DNA from: Aquabacterium sp.
GTDB lineage: Bacteria > Pseudomonadota > Gammaproteobacteria > Burkholderiales > Burkholderiaceae_C
Assembly: GCA_017989885.1 (NCBI GenBank)
Contig: JAGNPA010000008.1
Coordinates: 1 to 15,392, forward strand
Reading direction: 5' to 3'
Length of the DNA: 15,392 nt
Below are positions 7,310-14,698 of this stretch, piece by piece (positions within the stretch are counted from its first letter, which is position 1; each line of letters opens with the position of its first letter). The notes under the pieces are model-generated. The model ran no database searches. It was not told the DNA's origin and worked only from the letters and a program-made list of their open reading frames with translations. The translations under genes were made by a program, and so were the position numbers.

Positions 7310-8899
7310 TTATGCGCATGCGGTATCACCGGGCTCCGGATCGCCCAGCACGATGGTGTGGCGTCCGGCGTCCTTGGCGCGGTACATGGCCGAATCCGCC
7401 CGCTGAAGCAGACGATCTTCGCAGCCAGTCTCGCTGTGGAACAAGACCAGACCAATGCTGACACCGCACTCGTGCGTCACCGTCCGCACACTGCCATCGT
7501 CTTGAGGCAAGGTCAGGTGGTAGGGCTCGGACAAGCTGCGCAACACCTTGTCGGCCACACCGCGCGCCTGGGCCAACGAGGTCGGTCGGTCTTCGTGCAG
7601 ATCAGACAACATCACCACAAACTCGTCACCACCGAAGCGGGCCACTGTGTCGGCCACGCGCACGCAACGCATCAGGCGCTGCGCCACCTGAATCAGCACC
7701 AGATCACCGGCGGCATGGCCGTGGGCATCGTTAACGGGTTTGAAGTGGTCCAGGTCCAGGAACATCAACGCGCCATAGCGGGGCACGCGCTTGTGACTGG
7801 CCAGCGCCTGCTTGAGTCGGTCGCGCATCAGGACCCGGTTGGGCAGCTGCGTCAGGCTGTCGTGATACGCCAGGGCACGGATCTGACTTTCCATCTCGAC
7901 ACGGTCCTGAATGTCGGTGAGGAAGTTGAGTGTGGCCGGACGCCCCTCCCACTCGAACTGCGTGCCGCTGATCTCAAACCAGCGCATACCCCGGTCATGG
8001 GTGAACACGCGCAAGGGATATTTCAAGCCCTGCGCCAGACCCTGCACACGCAAGTTGTAGGACTCCAGCACCTTGGCGCGGTCATCCTCGTGCACGAACT
8101 GCAGCAGGTTCTGGCCCAGCACATCATCGGCGGTGTAACCCAGCCAGGACAGCAGCATGGGGTTGGCAAACTGCACCCGCCCGCTCTGCGCCACCACAAT
8201 GCCCTCGGAGGCGTTTTCAACCAGCAAGCGGTAGTTGGTGTGGCTGAGGACCAGGGCCTTGGCCAGCCGCGCCTCACTCATCAGCAACACGCCCAGCACC
8301 AGCAACGTCATGCCCACCAGGGCGGCCATGATGGTGAACGATTGCAAGAAGCTGGCGTCACGGAAGGACAAGGCGGGATGTTGCTCGGTGAGTGCACCGT
8401 GCAAGCGCAGCACGAAAATCAGCAGCACCAGCAACACACCCGTCAAGGCAATGTAGCGCCCTCGGCCCGGCAGTGCCGGATGGGGCCGGCACAACAGCCA
8501 CCCAAGCCAGACGCACAGCCCGCCAAACACCGCGCTTGCCATCGCCACGCGCAAGGCCAGGTGAGAGGGCGATTGCAGGAAAACGAAAGCCAAAGGCAAG
8601 ACCACGACGGGTGCCCACCACCAACGCCGGGCCGGCACCGCACGGAGATCAAGAAAGATCTCGACGAGCAAGACCAGCGAGCCCAATATGGCGGTGTTGC
8701 CCAGCACCACCGGCACGAAAGGCGGGGCTTTGCCGGTCTGGGCAAAGCAGACATACGCCACGCCATGCAGTGCCATGGCCAGGGCGCACAGGATCAGGTC
8801 CTTCTTGCGAGGCAAACCGACACTGGCCAGGGCCAGCGCCCACGCAAAACTGATGATGACCACCACCAGCAAGAGCGTCGGGGCGTGCATGCCGGTCAT
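7310..8899 (-). CDS. Membrane-bound PAS-GGDEF diguanylate cyclase
   Basis: This 529-residue protein makes cyclic di-GMP from two GTP. Residues 1-210 hold about seven hydrophobic helices (for example 7-27, 94-110, 148-168, 185-207), forming an integral membrane sensor of no family I can name. A PAS domain follows at about 222-335 (NYRLLVENASEGIVVAQSG, then ANPMLLSWLGYTADDVLGQN). The GGDEF domain spans about 340-520: HDSLTQLPNR, LDLDHFKPVND and the active-site RFGGDEF (GGDEF at 423-427). The inhibitory I-site RxxD is present as RVAD (414-417), five residues before GGDEF, so the enzyme should be active and product-inhibited. Its ATG overlaps the stop of the preceding 69-codon gene (ATGA, 8896-8899), indicating translational coupling. 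A second possible start, Met4, is three codons later. Confidence 0.94.
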   Translation of the reverse strand: MTGMHAPTLLLVVVIISFAWALALASVGLPRKKDLILCALAMALHGVAYVCFAQTGKAPPFVPVVLGNTAILGSLVLLVEIFLDLRAVPARRWWWAPVVVLPLAFVFLQSPSHLALRVAMASAVFGGLCVWLGWLLCRPHPALPGRGRYIALTGVLLVLLIFVLRLHGALTEQHPALSFRDASFLQSFTIMAALVGMTLLVLGVLLMSEARLAKALVLSHTNYRLLVENASEGIVVAQSGRVQFANPMLLSWLGYTADDVLGQNLLQFVHEDDRAKVLESYNLRVQGLAQGLKYPLRVFTHDRGMRWFEISGTQFEWEGRPATLNFLTDIQDRVEMESQIRALAYHDSLTQLPNRVLMRDRLKQALASHKRVPRYGALMFLDLDHFKPVNDAHGHAAGDLVLIQVAQRLMRCVRVADTVARFGGDEFVVMLSDLHEDRPTSLAQARGVADKVLRSLSEPYHLTLPQDDGSVRTVTHECGVSIGLVLFHSETGCEDRLLQRADSAMYRAKDAGRHTIVLGDPEPGDTACA

Positions 8900-9105
8900 G
8901 ACAGCTGGCTCCAGGCCCCCAGAGACACCATCAAGGACACCACGGCCAGGGGCAGTGCCTCGGTCAGCCAGAGCAGCCCGATGAAGACAGTGAGGCCAAG
9001 GCTCTTGCGAACCTCGGCCTCAAAAGGCAGCCGCGCATACAGCACGGCCGCTACCGCCAGCGCCCCCAGCACGATGATCGCTGAGCGCACGCTGGCACGG
9101 TCCAT
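8896..9105 (-). CDS. 69-residue membrane peptide resembling the N-terminus of SLC13/DASS transporters
   Basis: The peptide has a hydrophobic helix at about 8-25 (SAIIVLGALAVAAVLYA), a charged link (FEAEVRKS) and a second hydrophobic part at 36-62 with GLLWLTEALPLAVVSLMV. The W-(I/L)-TEALPLAV motif is the characteristic N-terminal signature of SLC13/DASS (CitT/SdcS/INDY-type) anion:sodium symporters, which are normally about 450 residues or longer. The rest of such a transporter is absent: the frame stops after SLGAWSQLS. Two readings are possible: a remnant left by an internal deletion, or a maintained small protein. The second is favoured by its start overlapping the chemoreceptor stop (TGATG, 9107-9103), a good ribosome site (GGGAG eight bases upstream), and its stop overlapping the cyclase start. 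No function can be assigned. Confidence 0.65.
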   Translation of the reverse strand: MDRASVRSAIIVLGALAVAAVLYARLPFEAEVRKSLGLTVFIGLLWLTEALPLAVVSLMVSLGAWSQLS

Positions 9106-10922
9106 CAGAAGGTCTCCCAGTCCTGATCGTCCACCACCGCGGCCTTGGGCGCGGAGCGTGCAGGTGCCGCCACAGGCGCTGCGGGCGCCCTCACCGGCGA
9201 CTTCACAGGCTGCGCCGTCACCACAGCGGCTTCACCCCTGTCGGCCACGGCCGTCGATGCCATGGCCGGCTTGGCCGCCGGGCGTGCCGTGGTGGGCGCA
9301 GTCACGGAGGCCGGGCGCGCAGAGCCTGTCGTGGGTTTGACGCTCGAGACGGCCGACGTGGCCGCCGTGTAAGACGCACCACTGACCTTGAACAGCGACA
9401 CCACCTCACCCAACTTGCGGGCCTGATCACTCAAGGCGCTGGCAGCTGCGGCCGACTCTTCAACCAGCGCGGCGTTCTGCTGCGTCATCTGGTCAAGGTT
9501 GCCCACGGCCTGGTTGACCTGGCTGATGCCCTGCTGCTGTTCGCTGGCGGCGGCCGAGATCTCGGCGATCAGGTCGCCGACACGCTGCACGCCCATCACG
9601 ATGTCCTGCATGGCCGAGCCCGCTTCGGTCACCTGCTGCGAGCCGGACTCCACGCTCTCCACCGAGCGCTGAATCAAGGTCTTGATCTCCTTGGCGGCCT
9701 CGGCACTGCGGTGCGCCAGGCTGCGCACTTCGCTGGCCACCACCGCGAACCCTCGGCCCTGCTCACCGGCGCGAGCAGCTTCCACGGCCGCGTTCAAGGC
9801 CAGGATGTTGGTCTGGAAAGCAATGCCGTCAATCACGCCAATGATGTCGGAGATGCGGCGTGAGCTGTCCGAGATGTTTTGCATGCTGGTGACCACATTG
9901 CCCATGACGTCGCCGCCGCGTGTGGCCGCCTGGGTGGCGTTCAGCGCCAACTGGTTGGCCTGGCGAGCCGTCTCGGCCGACTGGGTCACATTGCTGGTCA
10001 ACTGCTCCATGCTGGCGGCAGTCTGTTGAAGATTGGCAGCCGTCTGTTCTGTGCGCGATGACAGATCATGGTTGCCATTGGCAATCTCGGTCGATGCTGT
10101 CGATACAGAATCCACGCCCGAGCGCACTTCGGAGACCAAGCTGCGCAGGCGATCGCTCATCTGGGCAAAGGCCTTGAGCAGGTCACCGAACTCGTCATGG
10201 CGTTGGGTGCTGAGGTTCTGCGTCAGATCTCCCTCGCTGATGGCCTTGGCCACGGCGATGGTCTGCTGCAAGGGGTGCACGATGGAACGGATCAGGATCA
10301 GCGTCAGGCTCACGGCCACGGCCAGCAAGAAGGCGGCAGCAATCAGGTCCATGATGGCCACCTTGCGACGCGCTTCGTGCATGAGTTCGACCGCCTCATC
10401 GCGGTCCTTCTCTTGCAGCTTGACGAATTCGTTGAGCGCGCTCAACAGCTGATTCGCGGCGGGGGTGAATTGCTCTTGGGTGAACTGCAACATGGCAGCA
10501 CTGTCACCAGACGCCTTGATTTCCGGGACCCGCTTGAGCAAGGTCACGGCGTCGGTGCGTGCCTGCGCCACCTTCTCGTAGGCTTGCTTGTCGGACTCGG
10601 TGACCAGGCTCTCGCGAACGGCTTGCTGCAACTCGGTGATGTTCGCCAAATTGGCCGCCGAACGCTCACCCAGAATCTTGGATGCGGCTTCGTCCTGCAC
10701 GTTGAGCGCTGCCGTGGTCCGCTCGATCACCACCTCGGTCAGCCCCTGCCAGCGCAACGCACGGGCGATGGCCGCCTCGTTCTCCTGCACCTGCTCCAAC
10801 GCCGTGAGCATGGCCACGCTCGCCCGGTTCTGGGTGAAGGCTGCGGCAGCCAACATCACGATCAGCAAACCCATGATGGTGCCCCAGAGCTTGGGGGCCA
10901 CCCGAATGTCGTCCAGCTTCAT
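9105..10922 (-). CDS. Methyl-accepting chemotaxis protein with CheR/CheB-docking pentapeptide
   Basis: This transmembrane chemoreceptor has 605 residues from ATG 10922. A longer frame opens at TTG 10946, but it adds only NAERNHN, and [18 protein letters not shown] is the usual start of this Burkholderiales receptor class. It has TM1 (about 12-30), a periplasmic helical sensor domain of roughly 160 residues, TM2 (190-212), a HAMP domain (213-265) and a long signalling coiled coil. The conserved tip is [20 protein letters not shown], then [20 protein letters not shown]. An Ala/Pro-rich flexible linker (about 513-600) ends in DWETF (601-605), matching the xWxxF pentapeptide that tethers the adaptation enzymes CheR and CheB. 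The ligand is unknown. It heads the operon with the 69-codon gene, the diguanylate cyclase and the ClpP-like gene. No FliA promoter was found in the 176 bases upstream. Confidence 0.95.
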   Translation of the reverse strand: MKLDDIRVAPKLWGTIMGLLIVMLAAAAFTQNRASVAMLTALEQVQENEAAIARALRWQGLTEVVIERTTAALNVQDEAASKILGERSAANLANITELQQAVRESLVTESDKQAYEKVAQARTDAVTLLKRVPEIKASGDSAAMLQFTQEQFTPAANQLLSALNEFVKLQEKDRDEAVELMHEARRKVAIMDLIAAAFLLAVAVSLTLILIRSIVHPLQQTIAVAKAISEGDLTQNLSTQRHDEFGDLLKAFAQMSDRLRSLVSEVRSGVDSVSTASTEIANGNHDLSSRTEQTAANLQQTAASMEQLTSNVTQSAETARQANQLALNATQAATRGGDVMGNVVTSMQNISDSSRRISDIIGVIDGIAFQTNILALNAAVEAARAGEQGRGFAVVASEVRSLAHRSAEAAKEIKTLIQRSVESVESGSQQVTEAGSAMQDIVMGVQRVGDLIAEISAAASEQQQGISQVNQAVGNLDQMTQQNAALVEESAAAASALSDQARKLGEVVSLFKVSGASYTAATSAVSSVKPTTGSARPASVTAPTTARPAAKPAMASTAVADRGEAAVVTAQPVKSPVRAPAAPVAAPARSAPKAAVVDDQDWETF

Positions 10923-11098
10923 GTTGTGATTCCGTTCTGCGTTCAATTCAGCCGATTCAATTTACCCGAATGGCCGGTTGGTGGAACGAACGGACGCGGA
11001 AATACGGCAAGGTCGTGCAAGACATCGCACCTCACCGTCAGCAGGCGTGGCAAAAGTGCACAGTTTGCGCCGCCAGACAGCACACGGTGCGACGCGTC

Positions 11099-11266
11099 TT
11101 ACTTCTTGGCGTAAGGCGCCAGCACCCGGCAAGTGACCTCAAACGGCACCCGATAGGCTTCAAACCATTGAGCGACGGCCTTCCAGGTGAGCTCGCCGCG
11201 CTCCAGCAACTGCACGGCCCGGTCAATCATGCGACGCATCTCGTGTCGGTAACGCAGCTCTGTCAT
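11099..11266 (-). CDS. Small hypothetical protein, 55 residues
   Basis: I do not recognise this protein. It starts at ATG 11266 with GGGG about six bases upstream and reads MTELRYRHEMRRMIDRAVQL through ERGELTWKAVAQWFEAYRVP to VLAPYAKK. It is charged, predicted mostly helical, and cytoplasmic (no signal or membrane segment). The helix-rich, Arg/Trp-containing middle could suit a small DNA- or protein-binding role, but nothing proves that. It lies 176 bases upstream of the chemoreceptor on the same strand and diverges from the TonB-dependent receptor. A minus-strand -10-like TATATT (11303-11298) lies upstream, with only a poor -35 (TTGTGA, 15-base spacer). The ribosome site, coding-like composition and clean boundaries support it as a real gene. 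A TTG 48 bases earlier (11314) is less likely as the start. Confidence 0.6.
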   Translation of the reverse strand: MTELRYRHEMRRMIDRAVQLLERGELTWKAVAQWFEAYRVPFEVTCRVLAPYAKK

Positions 11267-11413
11267 GTTGCACCCCGTTTGATTTAATTTGTAGACCAAT
11301 ATAACCAGTCTCAAGCAGTCACAAAAGCCTTGAGCGCTGTGATGGCATCGGCCAGTGCGCGCGCGAGCCCAACTTGCGCCACGTCAAACGAGATCGAAGT
11401 TCAGGTGCGCACA

Positions 11414-11449
11414 TTAGTGAATAGGAATGCCTCGCATTATGATTTGCAT
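11414..11449 (+). promoter_or_regulatory. Putative promoter overlapped by a Fur-box-like operator
   Basis: A -35-like TTAGTG (11414-11419) and a -10-like TATGAT (11438-11443) are separated by 18 bases, about 50 bases upstream of the TonB-dependent receptor start. Overlapping the -10 is AATGC-CTC-GCATT (11426-11438), a perfect 5-bp dyad, followed by TATGATTTGCAT. Read on the minus strand this gives GCAAATCATAATGCG continuing into GAGGCATT, which resembles Fur sites of proteobacteria (GCAAATGATAAT-like start, CATT end). Repression by Fe2+-Fur would fit an iron-uptake receptor, but this is an inference from the motif and the gene's function. Confidence 0.42.
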
Positions 11450-11493
11450 CCTTACTCAAAAGAGCTGCTTCAGTTTTCACCACAAGGTTGCAC

Positions 11494-13596
11494 ATGCGTT
11501 GTTTGACTCCGTACAAAGCCTGCCGGGTCGAGGCCCCCAGGAAGACAGAACTCTGTTTGCTGGTGGCTGCCGCCCTGGGCTTCTCGCCTCAGCTTCATGC
11601 GCGTGAAGTCGAGTTACCGACCATTGCCGTGGTGGGCGAAGGCGAACGCGCCATGGGCAAGCAACCCGGCTCGGTCAGCCGCCTGAGCAAGCAGGACCTT
11701 GAGCTCGCACAACCGGCCTCGACGCAGGACGCCCTGAAAGCCGTACCCGGCATCGTGGTCCGAGAGGAAGAAGGCTATGGTTTCATCCCCAACATTGGCA
11801 TGCGCGGGCTCAATCCCAACCGCAGTCAGAAACTGCTGGTCCTGGAAGATGGCGTGCCGGTGGCGCCTGGCCTGTTCCTGGCCAACGAGTCCTACTACAG
11901 CCCCCGCATCGAACGCATGGAGAGCATCGAGGTGCTGAAAGGCGCCGCAGGCTTGCGCTACGGTCCGACGACCATCGGCGGCGTCATCAACTACAAGACC
12001 AAGAAGCCTGAGGAAGGCGTCAAGGTCACGGGCAAGGCGGGCACGCACGGCTATCGCTTGCTGGGTCTTGATGCCGGCGGGGTCACTTCCTCCGGTGACG
12101 CTGTGGGCGGCATCAGCCTCGTCACCGCCGAGGGCGACGGCTTGCGCCACAACGGCTTCAAGATGAACGATGTGGTGCTCAAAGGCGGCATGGCCTTGGG
12201 AGACCGACAGTGGCTCAGCGCCAAGCTGTCCTACTACGACAACGACATCAACACCTCTTACGTGGGACTGCGCCCCAGCGAGTACCGCAACGACCCCAGC
12301 AAGAACCCCGCCCCGCATGACCATTTCCTGACGAACCGCACCTCGTTTGACCTGAACCACGAGTGGGACATCCGCCCCGACGTCAAGCTGCAAACCGTCG
12401 TCTACTGGAGTCAGCTGGAGCGGGATTACTGGCGCCGGGAGGTGGCGGCACGCACGGCAGAGGGCACGACCTTCAAGCCTTGTGACGGCTCGGTCAACTG
12501 CATGGTGGGCCGCAACCGCAGCTTTGAGATGATGGGCGCCGATAGCCGCTTGTTTGTCAACTTTGACGGTTTCGGCATCCGCAACGAGGCCGAGCTGGGC
12601 GTGCGCCTGCACCGTGACAAGCTGAGCAACCAGACCGTCAGCTCGAAGACCGATCCGGATGCACGCACGGGCACGCTCACCGGCGACGACTCCCAGGAAG
12701 CCGACAGCGTCGCCTTCTATGGCCAAAATCGGTTCCTGCTGACGGAGACCGTGGCGACCACCTTGGGTCTGCGCATCGAGTCGTATGACCAAAAGCGCCG
12801 CAATGAACTGACCCAGGCGTCGGGCCAGTCCAGCAACACCGAGGTGATGCCGGGCCTGGGCGTTACGTGGCAGCTGAGCCCCCAGGCGCAGCTGTTTGCC
12901 GGGGCGTACAAGGCCTTCTCGCCCGCCATGGTGGCCACCGCCATCAGCTCGTCCGGCCAGGACCAGGAGCTCGACGCCGAGCGGTCCAACAATGTGGAGG
13001 TGGGCATCCGCGGTACGGTCAATCGCTGGCAATACGAGGCCACGGCCTTCCAGATGGACTTCTCCAACCAGATCGTGCCGCAGTCTGAATCGGGCGGTGT
13101 AGGGGCGACCGTTACCAATGCGGGCAAGACCCTGCATCGCGGCGTCGAGACTGCAGTCGGATTCGACTTCGGTCAGGGATGGCGCCTGAACGCCAACGCC
13201 ACGTATGTGCCGACGGCACGCTACAACAGCCAGAAGGTCGTCAGCGGCGTTGACCGGCAAGGCAATCGCTTGCCCTATGCGCCCGAACTGGTGGCAAACC
13301 TGGGCGTCAGCTACCGCCAGGGTGCCTTCCAAGGCAGTGTGTTTGCCCATCACACGTCCCAGCAGTATGTGGACCCTGAGAACACGCGCACTGAAAGCGT
13401 GGATGGTCGTCGTGGCCTGATTCCGGCTTACACCACGTTCAACCTGAGTGCGAACTACACACTGTCCAAGCAGGTCAAGTTCTTCGGCACCGTGCGGAAC
13501 CTCTTCGACAAGAAGTACATCGCCAGCCGGAATCCGGACGGCATCTTTCCGGGTGCAGAACGCCATGTCGAAGTCGGGATGAGCTACAAGTTCTGA
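11494..13596 (+). CDS. TonB-dependent outer-membrane receptor, ferric-citrate-like (COG4772 type)
   Basis: This 700-residue protein starts at ATG 11494 (AAGG at 11484-11487); a TTG at 11488 is also in frame. A signal peptide covers about 1-36, with an unusually long n-region followed by CLLVAAALGFSPQLHA. A TonB-box-like ELPTIAVVG follows (about 40-48). The plug domain (about 60-170) contains IGMRGLNPNRSQKLLVLEDG, then SPRIERMESIEVLKGAAGLR and YGPTTIGGVINYKTK. The remainder is the 22-stranded barrel, with Cys330/Cys336 in a probable extracellular loop and a terminal phenylalanine (MSYKF), as usual for outer-membrane proteins. The plug motifs resemble FecA/COG4772 iron-complex receptors. The extra N-terminal signalling domain of E. 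coli FecA is missing, and no FecI/FecR genes are adjacent, so it should transport without signalling. The substrate is unproven; an iron chelate is likely. Confidence 0.9.
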   Translation: MRCLTPYKACRVEAPRKTELCLLVAAALGFSPQLHAREVELPTIAVVGEGERAMGKQPGSVSRLSKQDLELAQPASTQDALKAVPGIVVREEEGYGFIPNIGMRGLNPNRSQKLLVLEDGVPVAPGLFLANESYYSPRIERMESIEVLKGAAGLRYGPTTIGGVINYKTKKPEEGVKVTGKAGTHGYRLLGLDAGGVTSSGDAVGGISLVTAEGDGLRHNGFKMNDVVLKGGMALGDRQWLSAKLSYYDNDINTSYVGLRPSEYRNDPSKNPAPHDHFLTNRTSFDLNHEWDIRPDVKLQTVVYWSQLERDYWRREVAARTAEGTTFKPCDGSVNCMVGRNRSFEMMGADSRLFVNFDGFGIRNEAELGVRLHRDKLSNQTVSSKTDPDARTGTLTGDDSQEADSVAFYGQNRFLLTETVATTLGLRIESYDQKRRNELTQASGQSSNTEVMPGLGVTWQLSPQAQLFAGAYKAFSPAMVATAISSSGQDQELDAERSNNVEVGIRGTVNRWQYEATAFQMDFSNQIVPQSESGGVGATVTNAGKTLHRGVETAVGFDFGQGWRLNANATYVPTARYNSQKVVSGVDRQGNRLPYAPELVANLGVSYRQGAFQGSVFAHHTSQQYVDPENTRTESVDGRRGLIPAYTTFNLSANYTLSKQVKFFGTVRNLFDKKYIASRNPDGIFPGAERHVEVGMSYKF

Positions 13597-13611
13597 GCTC
13601 TCGCCTCGGAT

Positions 13612-13651
13612 CGCGCCGGCAACATCGCCATCGATCGGCAGTGCTGGCGCG
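13612..13651 (+). other. Inverted repeat after the TonB-dependent receptor
   Basis: CGCGCCGGCA (13612-13621) can pair with TGCTGGCGCG (13642-13651), a 10-bp stem with one G-U pair and a 20-base loop, starting 16 bases after the receptor stop codon. There is no T tract after it, so it is a possible Rho-dependent 3' end, an mRNA-stabilising structure or a leader element for yggL. Function is not established. Confidence 0.4.
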
Positions 13652-13707
13652 TGAGGGATACTCCAGCATCCTGGTCGCATGACCAGATCACCTTATCGGA
13701 GCCCCCC

Positions 13708-14058
13708 ATGACCAAACACCGCAGCCGCCGCCAACGCAAGAAACTGCACGTCGGCGAATTTCAAGAATTCGGCTTTGCCTTCAAGACCCAGCTGAAAGAA
13801 GGCGCCCGCGAGGAGCTGTTCGTGGACGCCTTGCTGGAAGAAGTGATCGAGCCCAAAGGCCTGGAATTTGGTGGTTGGGCCCATGGCGGCTTCATCACCA
13901 AGTCCGAACGCGGCAGCGTGTCGGCGCAAGAACGTGACGCCCTGATCGACTGGCTGCGCGCCCGCTCTGACGTGGCCTCGGCCCGTGTCAGCGAACTGGT
14001 CGATGCCTGGTACACCGACTTTGTGACGGAAGACGCGCTGGCGCCCGTGGTGGGCTAA
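13708..14058 (+). CDS. yggL: YggL family protein (DUF469), ribosome-associated
   Basis: This 116-residue protein matches E. coli YggL (108 residues): MTKHRSRRQRKKLHVGEFQE corresponds to MAKNRSRRLRKKMHIDEFQE, followed by FGFAF, the EEVIEPKGLEFGG motif (EVIEPNKLAF in E. coli) and a C-terminal DWLRARSDVASARVSELVDA. E. coli YggL has been reported to bind 50S ribosomal subunits; the basic N-terminus fits an RNA-binding role. ATG 13708 is chosen over an upstream in-frame GTG (13651) because homology begins at that Met and CGGAG (13697-13701) lies six bases before it. It is separated from the receptor gene by about 110 bases containing an inverted repeat, and it converges with the ycbK-type gene 37 bases away. 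Confidence 0.93.
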   Translation: MTKHRSRRQRKKLHVGEFQEFGFAFKTQLKEGAREELFVDALLEEVIEPKGLEFGGWAHGGFITKSERGSVSAQERDALIDWLRARSDVASARVSELVDAWYTDFVTEDALAPVVG

Positions 14059-14095
14059 CGCGGCTCATCGCCCTGGCGGCGGTGGGCATGCCCCA

Positions 14096-14665
14096 TCAGC
14101 CTTGCCAGCTGCGCACCCGGCCGGTGTCGACATGCAGGAACTGGTCGTCAGGGTAGTAGCCGACGCCTCCTGCCCGCAGCGACAAGGCCACGTCGCGCAG
14201 CTCACTGAGCGGCACCCCGGGCAAGCGGATGTCGATGGCTTTGCCATCCATGTGCAGGCTGCGTTGTGCGACGCCCCCACTGCGCGTCGTGCGCAGCGAC
14301 TCATTGGTGGTGGGGCAGCGGTAAGCGGAAATCACCTCGAACGACTGCGAGACACCCAGTTCGAGTCGAACCCGGTGCAACAGGTCGAACAGGTTCGGGT
14401 CGATCACGCCCACGTCACCGGTGTAGTGGTCGCGCAGGAAATGGTTCAACGAGGCCAAGGCATCGGGCACGTACTGCGCGCCTTGGGCATACACCAGGGC
14501 CAGTTGCTCGCCGGTGTGGGTGTGGTCCAGCGCCAGACTGCGCACGTCGTAGTCGGCGGCCAGGGCAGGCTGACACGCCAGCGGCACGGCGATGCCCGCC
14601 ACCGCCAGCTGTGCGGTGCGGCGCATGAACAGTCGACGGGCAGGATGTGACAGCGACACAGGCAT
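14096..14665 (-). CDS. mepK: YcbK/MepK-type (DUF882) peptidoglycan endopeptidase, Tat-exported
   Basis: This 189-residue protein starts at ATG 14665. Its N-terminus contains the twin-arginine motif PARRLFMRR followed by a hydrophobic segment ending near PALAAD (about residue 37), so it should be exported folded by the Tat system, as is E. coli YcbK. The mature domain is the M15-like DUF882 fold: SAYRCPTTNESL (113-124), SLHMDGKAIDI with presumptive zinc ligands His138 and Asp145, and FLHVDTG with His178. E. coli MepK cleaves peptidoglycan cross-links, including the 3-3 type made by L,D-transpeptidases. The gene lies 22 bases downstream of an ldtD-like gene on the same strand, the same order as ycbB-ycbK in E. 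coli, which supports the name. The ribosome site is weak. Confidence 0.88.
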   Translation of the reverse strand: MPVSLSHPARRLFMRRTAQLAVAGIAVPLACQPALAADYDVRSLALDHTHTGEQLALVYAQGAQYVPDALASLNHFLRDHYTGDVGVIDPNLFDLLHRVRLELGVSQSFEVISAYRCPTTNESLRTTRSGGVAQRSLHMDGKAIDIRLPGVPLSELRDVALSLRAGGVGYYPDDQFLHVDTGRVRSWQG

Positions 14666-14678
14666 CTCGGATCGGCAA

Positions 14679-14698
14679 AAGCAGATTTTATTCTGCTT
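14679..14698 (-). terminator. Terminator-like hairpin spanning the ldtD stop codon
   Basis: On the minus strand AAGCAGA (14698-14692) and TCTGCTT (14685-14679) form a perfect 7-bp stem with a six-base loop (ATAAAA) that contains the TAA stop of the L,D-transpeptidase gene. TT follows, giving a short run TTTT at the 3' side. It looks like a weak intrinsic terminator or attenuator between ldtD and the mepK-like gene; the U tract is short. Confidence 0.45.

Noticed and set aside
6902..9340. A very long (over 800 codons) open frame on the + strand opposite the ClpP-like, cyclase, small-membrane and chemoreceptor genes.
   Set aside because: It runs antisense through four genes with clear family motifs; its translation is rich in His, Gln and Arg with no recognisable domain. 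Long antisense frames are expected in GC-rich DNA with strong codon bias.
10923..10946. Longer chemoreceptor form starting at TTG 10946.
   Set aside because: It adds only eight residues without a Shine-Dalgarno advantage, and the ATG at 10922 matches the usual MKL-type start of this receptor class.
10923..11098. Search for a FliA (sigma-28) promoter upstream of the chemoreceptor.
   Set aside because: GCCG-containing pieces exist (for example near 10951 on the + strand and a GCCGTATT on the - strand) but none has a TAAA-like -35 at the needed spacing, so no promoter was called.
11614..13680. Open frame of about 690 codons on the - strand opposite the TonB-dependent receptor.
   Set aside because: Codon-bias shadow of the receptor gene; the translation has a Val/Ala/His/Arg-rich composition and no family motif.
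14084..14093. GGGCATGCCC palindrome between yggL and the mepK-like gene, considered as a two-way terminator.
   Set aside because: It is a perfect palindrome with no loop and no T tract, so it cannot form a standard terminator; short palindromes are frequent in GC-rich DNA.
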